Origin: Alphaproteobacteria bacterium
GTDB taxonomy: Bacteria > Pseudomonadota > Alphaproteobacteria > ATCC43930 > CGMCC-115725
NCBI GenBank assembly: GCA_030039815.1
Contig: JASHUW010000005.1
Span: 1-9,909, forward strand
Direction: 5' to 3'
Length of the DNA: 9,909 nt
The notes beneath the pieces were generated by a model, which was not told the DNA's origin, searched no databases, and saw nothing but the letters and a program-made list of their open reading frames with translations. Position numbers and translations under genes: made by a program. Every line of letters starts with the position of its first letter. The stretch's first letter is position 1. Positions 5,552-9,909 of this stretch are shown here, piece by piece.

Positions 5552-6958
5552 ATGCGTCCGGGTACCCGTCAACTCCTGATCTCGCTGATCGTCGCCTGCG
5601 CGATGTTCATGCAAAACATGGATTCGACAGTGATCGCCACGGCGCTGCCGGTGATCGCGCGCTCGCTCAACGAAAGCCCGCTGCGGCTCAACGTGGCGAT
5701 CACCTGCTATCTCCTCAGCCTGGCTGTCTTCGTGCCGATCAGCGGGTGGACCGCCGACCGGCTCGGCGCGCGCCGCGTGTTCAGCGCGGCGATCATCGTA
5801 TTCGTGCTCGGCTCGATCGGCTGCGGCATCTCGAACTCGCTGGCGATGCTTGTCGTCTCGCGCATCGTGCAAGGCATGGGCGGGGCGATGATGGTGCCGG
5901 TCGGGCGCCTGGTGCTACTGAAGACCGTGCCGCGCTCCGAGCTGGTGCGGGCGATGTCCTATGTCAGCCTGCCGGCGATGCTCGGGCCGGTGACCGGCCC
6001 GCCGCTCGGCGGCTTTATCGCCACGTACGGGTCGTGGCGCTGGATTTTCTTCATCAACATCCCGATCGGCATCATCGGCCTTATCCTCATCAACCTCTTC
6101 ATCGAGGATTTTCGCGAGACCGGCGCGCGCCCGTTCGATCTGCGCGGCTTTGTGCTGACCGGGATCGGGCTGGCGAGCCTCGCATTCGGCTTCGAGACGA
6201 TCGGCCGCGGCGCCGTGCCGGCGGCGGTGACCTTCAGCCTGCTGATCGCCGGAGCGATCTGCACGGCGTTCTATATTCGCCACGCGAAACGGGCCGAGCA
6301 CCCGGTCATCGATCTCTCATTGTTGCGCATCCCGACCTACGCGGCGGCGACCGCGGGCGGGTTTCTGTTCCGCATGGGAATGGGCGCGTTGCCGTTCCTG
6401 CTGCCCATGATGCTGCAGGTCGGCTTTGGCCTGACCGCGCTCAAATCGGGGATGCTGACCTTCGCCAGCGCGGCCGGGGCGATGACGATGAAAATCGGCG
6501 TGCAGACGATCATCCGAACTTTCGGTTTCCGCGCGGTGATGTGCGGCAACGCCATCATCAGCGCCGGATTTCTCTTCGCCTATGCCTTCTTCGAACCGTC
6601 GACGCCGCATGTCGTGATCTTCCTGTCGCTGCTCGCCGGCGGGTTTTTCCGCTCGCTGCAGATGACCAGCATCAACTCGCTGTCCTATGCCGATGTGCCG
6701 CCGGCGATGCTGAGCCGGGCAACGAGCCTCACCAGCATGTGTCAGCAATTGTCGCAAGCGGTCGGCGTCGGCACCGGCGCCCTGCTGCTCTTCATCTTCA
6801 TCGCGATGCGCGGCGAGCTTCACCCGACACCGCTCGATTTCTCCTTCGCCTTCGCCGCCGTGGGCTGCATCGGCATGCTGTCGGTGCCGTTCTTCCTCAA
6901 GATGTCGCCCGACGCCGGGGCCGAGATGAGCGGCCGCGGCAAGCTCGCGAGTTCGTGA
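5552..6958 (+). CDS. MFS efflux transporter, DHA2 (EmrB/MdtD-like) family
   Basis: This 468-residue inner-membrane protein is a proton-driven exporter of the 14-helix DHA2 drug:H+ antiporter group, about the size of E. coli MdtD. Diagnostic features are the first-helix motif 'MDSTVIATALPVIARSL' (23-39) with D24, motif A 'GWTADRLGARRVF' (65-77), R104 in the motif B helix, motif C 'GPVTGPPLGGF' (145-155), and 'SWRWIFFINIPIGIIG' (161-176). Hydrophobic segments continue through 'FFLKMSPD' near the C-terminus. The substrate cannot be read from sequence. ATG 5552 is chosen because AGGA (5542-5545) lies 6 nt upstream and the protein starts directly before helix 1. The frame is open to 5366, but that extension would be Arg-rich and overlap the divergent DTW gene. 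The stop TGA overlaps the GTG of the EEP gene in GTGA (6955-6958), indicating translational coupling. Confidence 0.92.
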   Translation: MRPGTRQLLISLIVACAMFMQNMDSTVIATALPVIARSLNESPLRLNVAITCYLLSLAVFVPISGWTADRLGARRVFSAAIIVFVLGSIGCGISNSLAMLVVSRIVQGMGGAMMVPVGRLVLLKTVPRSELVRAMSYVSLPAMLGPVTGPPLGGFIATYGSWRWIFFINIPIGIIGLILINLFIEDFRETGARPFDLRGFVLTGIGLASLAFGFETIGRGAVPAAVTFSLLIAGAICTAFYIRHAKRAEHPVIDLSLLRIPTYAAATAGGFLFRMGMGALPFLLPMMLQVGFGLTALKSGMLTFASAAGAMTMKIGVQTIIRTFGFRAVMCGNAIISAGFLFAYAFFEPSTPHVVIFLSLLAGGFFRSLQMTSINSLSYADVPPAMLSRATSLTSMCQQLSQAVGVGTGALLLFIFIAMRGELHPTPLDFSFAFAAVGCIGMLSVPFFLKMSPDAGAEMSGRGKLASS

Positions 6959-7647
6959 GGCTCTTTGCCTGGAATATCCGCCAGGGCGGCGGGGCGCGCC
7001 TGCCGGCGATCGTCGAGGCCATCCTGCGGCACGACGCCGACGTGCTGGTGCTGTCGGAATACCGCGGCGGCGACGCGGCGCTGCGCCTGAAGGAAGCGCT
7101 GGCGCGGGTCGGTTATCGCCACGTCACGAACCCGGTCCCGCCGCTCGGCAGGACCGGGGTGCTGGTGGCGGCGCGCCGGCGGTTTCGCGCGCACGCGACG
7201 CTCGACGATGCGCTGCCCGAGCCTTACCGGCTCGTCCATGTCGAGATCGGCAAGCTGTCGCTGTGCGGCGTCTATATGCCGAACCTGATGGCGAAGGTGC
7301 CGTATTGGGAAGCGTTGGTGGCGAACCTCGCGACGCGACGCGCCGACCACGCGCTGGCGATCGGCGACTTCAACACCTGCCGCGCCTATGTCGACGAGCC
7401 GGGGGCTATCGACCGCTGCGCCTATTTCATGGATCGGGTCGCCGAGCTCGGCTTCTGCGATTTATGGCGGCACCGCTATCCCGACGGCCGCGAATTCTCA
7501 TGGTACAGCCATCGCGGCAACGGCTTTCGGATCGACCACGCGTTCCTGTCGCCGGCGCTGGCGAAACGCGCCGGGCCAGTCCGCTATTCGCATGAGGAGC
7601 GGCTCGCCGGCCTGTCCGACCATTCGCCGCTGATCTTGGATTTGTGA
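6955..7647 (+). CDS. Endonuclease/exonuclease/phosphatase (EEP) family protein
   Basis: The 230-residue product has the metal-dependent phosphohydrolase fold shared by ExoIII-type nucleases, sphingomyelinases and inositol phosphatases. The catalytic set is complete: N7 in 'FAWNIRQGG', E35 in 'VLSEYRGG' (metal ligand), D138 and N140 in 'IGDFNTC', D194-H195 in 'FRIDHAFLSP', and the terminal D222-H223 in 'LSDHSPLIL'. 'RIDHAF' and 'FSWYSHRGNGFR' resemble ExoIII/AP-endonuclease members, so DNA or nucleotide hydrolysis is more likely than lipid hydrolysis, but the substrate is open. No signal peptide is present, so it should be cytosolic. The start GTG 6955 overlaps the transporter stop (GTGA), and the protein begins VRLFAWN, right at the conserved first strand. 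No strong ribosome site precedes it, so translation probably depends on coupling. It converges with the next gene, with 2 nt between stops. Confidence 0.87.
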   Translation: MRLFAWNIRQGGGARLPAIVEAILRHDADVLVLSEYRGGDAALRLKEALARVGYRHVTNPVPPLGRTGVLVAARRRFRAHATLDDALPEPYRLVHVEIGKLSLCGVYMPNLMAKVPYWEALVANLATRRADHALAIGDFNTCRAYVDEPGAIDRCAYFMDRVAELGFCDLWRHRYPDGREFSWYSHRGNGFRIDHAFLSPALAKRAGPVRYSHEERLAGLSDHSPLILDL

Positions 7648-7649
7648 GG

Positions 7650-7895
7650 CTAACCTTCGCGCGGCTTGCCGAGCATTTCCGCCGGGATGTCCTTGCGCCA
7701 GTCGCGGCCGGTATCCCAGCCCCAGGAGCGGATGGCGTTGCGTTCCTTGATCACCGCCTCGATCTCGGCGTCGATTTCGGCTACGGGACGGTCGCCATTG
7801 GCCTTTTCCAGGTAGAGCTGGTAGAGCCGATCCCAGATCATGGTCAGCCGATCGCTCTGTTCTTGGGTGAATGGGGGAAAGAAGGGCTCGGCCAT
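7650..7895 (-). CDS. Small hypothetical protein (81 residues)
   Basis: I do not recognise this protein. It is 81 residues, charged, without signal peptide, membrane segment or cysteine. The middle ('DRLYQLYLEKANGD' to 'AEIDAEIEAVIKERNAIRSW', about 22-57) should be mostly helical. The C-terminal part is Trp/Asp-rich ('WGWDTGRDWRKDIPAEM'). GGAG lies 5 nt upstream of ATG 7895, and the gene fits tightly between the convergent EEP stop (2 nt away) and the ABC gene on the same strand (82 nt upstream). This favours it over the overlapping opposite-strand frame at 7644-7919, which lacks recognisable protein features. It could be co-transcribed with the ABC exporter or have its own promoter; I see no clear one. 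Function is unknown. Confidence 0.65.
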   Translation of the reverse strand: MAEPFFPPFTQEQSDRLTMIWDRLYQLYLEKANGDRPVAEIDAEIEAVIKERNAIRSWGWDTGRDWRKDIPAEMLGKPREG

Positions 7896-7943
7896 TCCGG
7901 CTCCGACTCTGTCATTTGACGTGGCGAAGATGGCGGGAGCCTA

Positions 7944-7964
7944 GGCCGCGAACGGTTAGCGGCC
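7944..7964 (-). terminator. Inverted repeat between ABC exporter and small hypothetical gene
   Basis: GGCCGC (7944-7949) and GCGGCC (7959-7964) form a 6-bp GC stem with a 9-nt loop, beginning 14 nt past the ABC stop codon at 7978-7980. No T-run follows on the minus strand, so a classical intrinsic terminator is not met. It could still attenuate read-through into the 81-residue gene. Confidence 0.35.
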
Positions 7965-7977
7965 CCTTAAGACTGCG

Positions 7978-9909
7978 TCATTCGCCGTCGGCGGCGATCG
8001 CCTCGCGGGCGGTGCCGAGCTGGCGGCGGATCAGCCTGGCGTAGAGCCCGTTGCGCGCGACGAGCTCGGCATGCGTGCCGGTCTCGACGACATGGCCGCG
8101 ATCCAGCACGACCAGGAAATCGGCATTGCGCACGGTCGAGAGCCGGTGGGCGATGACGATCGTCGTGCGCTCACGCATCAGCGCGTCGAGCGCGGTGCGC
8201 ACTTGCGCCTCGCTGACCGCGTCGAGATGCGAGGTCGCCTCGTCGAGCACCAGAGTCGGCGCGTTCTTGAGGAAGGCGCGGGCGATCGCGACGCGCTGCC
8301 GCTGCCCGCCCGACAATTGCACGCCGCGCTCGCCGACCCGCGTATCGAGCCCCTCCGGCAGCGACATGATGAACTCGCTGAGCGCCGCCTGGTCGAGCGC
8401 GGCGTAGATCGCCTTTTCGTCGGCATCCGGACGGGCGAGGGCGACATTGGCGCGCAGGCTGTCGTTGAACAGGTAGGTGTCCTGCGACACCAGCGATACG
8501 CGGCCGCGCAGATGGTCGAGCACGAAATCCCTGAGGTCGACCCCGTCGATCAGGATACGGCCGTCGCGCGGGTCCCAGAAGCGCAGCAGCAGGTTGGCGA
8601 GCGTCGTCTTGCCGGCGCCTGACGGGCCGACGATCGCCACGGTGGCGCCAGCCCGGATATCGACCGAGACATCTTCCAGCGCCGGCCGCCGCGCGCCCGG
8701 ATAGGCGAAGTCGACGCCCTCGAAGCGGATCGCCGAGCCGCCGATCGGCGCCGGCGGCATCAGCTCGCCATCCACCACGGTCGGCTCTTCGTGATGCACG
8801 GCATAGAGACGCCGGGTCGAGGCGATCGTGTCGGCGAGTTGGCGGCTGACCTGCGCGATCTCCGAGATCGGCAGGAAGGACGACAGCGACAACAGGATCA
8901 GCAAGGGCAGGGTCGTGGCCGCGAGCCCGCCATGCGCCACAAGGACCGCGCCGACCACGGCGACCGCCAGCCCGCCAAGCCCGGTGCAGATTTCCAGCTG
9001 CGCGGTTTGCGCCGACAGGTCTTCGAGCAGCTCGAGCCGAACGGTCTGGTAATCGCGCACCGCCGCCATAAACCCGTCGCGCCGCCGCCCGACCGCCTGA
9101 AAGGCAACGAGATCGGAGAGGCCCTGGATGGTCTCGGTCACATAGCCCGAGAGCAGTCCCAACCGGTCTCGGGCCACCGCGCCGAGCCGGTCGATCTTGG
9201 TGCGCATGACCCACGGCGCCAGCGCCGCGTAAAGGATGAACGGCAGGATCGCCAGCGCGATCGGCCAGGCGACGAAGAACAAGGTCAAGAGCACCGTTGT
9301 CGGCACCAGGATCGCGACCAGCGCCGGCGCCACGGTATGCGCGAAGAAATACTCGATCGTCTCGATGTCCTGCGCGGCGAGCGCAATCAGGTCGCCCGAG
9401 CGTCGCCGCACCAGATAGGCCGGGGCCAGCGTGTCGAGCTTGCGGAACAGCTCGATACGCATCTCCGCGAGCAGCCGATAGGCGATGTCGTGCGCCAGCC
9501 ACGACTCGACCCAGTGCAGGATGCCGGCCATCGGCGCCAGCAGGGCGAGGAAAATCAACAGATAACTATATCCCCCGCCGGTCTTCACCGCGGCGACCGC
9601 GAGCGCGCCGACGATGCCGACGCCGATGAACGCCGCCACGCGGGTGATCCCGGCGCCGACGACGATCGCGAACTTGTCACGCCACGGCCGGATGACCTCG
9701 GTCAATGTCGCCAGCGTGGAGACCCAGCCGACCTGGGCCGCGGCGGCCGCGGTCTCCGTGGTCAGGGCCTCGCCGTAATCGGTGGTCTCGGCGACTCCGC
9801 CGGCATCCGTCGTCGGGGCTTCGTCGAGCAGGTCGAAATCGTCGCCGCGTTCCTCGGCTTGCGCACCCATCAGCCGGCGATAGGGGCCGTCGCGGCGGAT
9901 CAGCTCGGC
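7978..9909 (-). CDS. ABC exporter, C-terminal TMD-NBD half of a probable tandem fused transporter (CydDC-like); 5' end outside window
   Basis: The frame is open for 644 codons to the window edge. Counting from the in-frame Met at 9870, it has a Thr/Ala/Asp-rich linker (about 5-45), a six-helix exporter membrane domain (about 60-350, including the CydC-like 'AAQDIETIEYFFAHTVAPAL'), and an ATPase domain with Walker A GPSGAGKTT (415-423), Q-loop 'VSQDTYLF', signature LSGGQRQR (519-526), Walker B 'LVLDEATS' with D543/E544, and H-loop H575. All ATPase motifs are intact. The 13 codons upstream of Met 9870 (AELIRRDGPYRRL) are in frame, and AELIRRDGPYRRLMGAQ closely resembles this protein's own ATPase tail 'AELVARNGLYARLIRRQ'. 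No ribosome site precedes Met 9870. I therefore infer that a first TMD-NBD half is fused upstream. CydDC-type exporters move cysteine/glutathione; the substrate here is unproven. Confidence 0.88.
   Translation of the reverse strand, partial: AELIRRDGPYRRLMGAQAEERGDDFDLLDEAPTTDAGGVAETTDYGEALTTETAAAAAQVGWVSTLATLTEVIRPWRDKFAIVVGAGITRVAAFIGVGIVGALAVAAVKTGGGYSYLLIFLALLAPMAGILHWVESWLAHDIAYRLLAEMRIELFRKLDTLAPAYLVRRRSGDLIALAAQDIETIEYFFAHTVAPALVAILVPTTVLLTLFFVAWPIALAILPFILYAALAPWVMRTKIDRLGAVARDRLGLLSGYVTETIQGLSDLVAFQAVGRRRDGFMAAVRDYQTVRLELLEDLSAQTAQLEICTGLGGLAVAVVGAVLVAHGGLAATTLPLLILLSLSSFLPISEIAQVSRQLADTIASTRRLYAVHHEEPTVVDGELMPPAPIGGSAIRFEGVDFAYPGARRPALEDVSVDIRAGATVAIVGPSGAGKTTLANLLLRFWDPRDGRILIDGVDLRDFVLDHLRGRVSLVSQDTYLFNDSLRANVALARPDADEKAIYAALDQAALSEFIMSLPEGLDTRVGERGVQLSGGQRQRVAIARAFLKNAPTLVLDEATSHLDAVSEAQVRTALDALMRERTTIVIAHRLSTVRNADFLVVLDRGHVVETGTHAELVARNGLYARLIRRQLGTAREAIAADGE

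Noticed and set aside
5524..6954. EEP frame open far upstream through the MFS gene, suggesting a 707-residue protein
   Set aside because: The part before 6955 is an Arg/Asp/Ala-rich out-of-frame reading of the transporter. The EEP fold begins exactly at GTG 6955, so no fusion is credible.
7644..7919. 91-codon plus-strand frame opposite the 81-residue gene
   Set aside because: It starts within the EEP stop region without its own ribosome site, and its sequence looks non-protein-like; the minus-strand frame has a proper GGAG and spacing. Some doubt remains.
8171..9502. 443-codon second minus-strand frame inside the ABC gene
   Set aside because: It is an Arg/Gly/Ala-rich shadow of the ABC exporter frame, which carries every expected ATPase motif.
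1..9909. Mobile elements, CRISPR array, tRNA or riboswitch
   Set aside because: No transposase or integrase, no regularly spaced direct repeats, no tRNA-like fold with CCA end, and no known riboswitch core was visible. All gaps between genes are under 260 bp.

Overview
The window looks like ordinary chromosomal sequence from a high-GC Gram-negative bacterium, most probably an alphaproteobacterium. The evidence is the strong G/C third-position bias, an LPS-export permease (lptF), a Cys-lipobox lipoprotein, and the divergent arrangement lptF / pepA-holC, which I recall from alphaproteobacterial genomes. The order or genus cannot be fixed from the sequence. I see no IS element, phage gene, CRISPR array, tRNA or rRNA.

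Layout. (1) 1-624, minus: the N-terminal 208 codons of lptF, cut by the window edge and lacking any ATG start. (2) 625-880: a divergent promoter region with several small dyads. (3) 881-2841, plus: pepA (M17 leucyl aminopeptidase) and holC (DNA polymerase III chi), separated by 5 nt and evidently one operon. (4) 2862-3251, minus: an uncharacterised small lipoprotein, convergent with holC. (5) 3252-3381: a second divergent promoter region, with an inverted repeat around the likely -10 box of the next gene. (6) 3382-4911, plus: an exported serine carboxypeptidase (S10) with a complete catalytic triad. (7) 4908-5477, minus: a cysteine-free DTW-domain protein (TapT-like tRNA aminocarboxypropyltransferase), whose stop codon overlaps that of the S10 gene. 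(8) 5552-7647, plus: a DHA2-type MFS exporter overlapping by 4 nt with an endonuclease/exonuclease/phosphatase (EEP) family gene. (9) 7650-7895, minus: a small hypothetical protein. (10) 7978-9909, minus: an ABC exporter half (membrane domain plus ATPase). Its reading frame continues upstream into what looks like the C-terminal tail of another ATPase domain, so the gene is probably a tandem fused ABC exporter that starts outside the window.

The genes share envelope and housekeeping themes (LPS export, lipoprotein, exported peptidase, drug-type exporter, ABC exporter, peptide turnover, replication clamp loader, tRNA modification). I see no integrated multi-gene novel system. The points most worth checking are the fused ABC exporter, the non-ATG start of lptF, the operator-like repeat at the S10 promoter, the cysteine-free DTW protein, and the MFS-EEP translational coupling.
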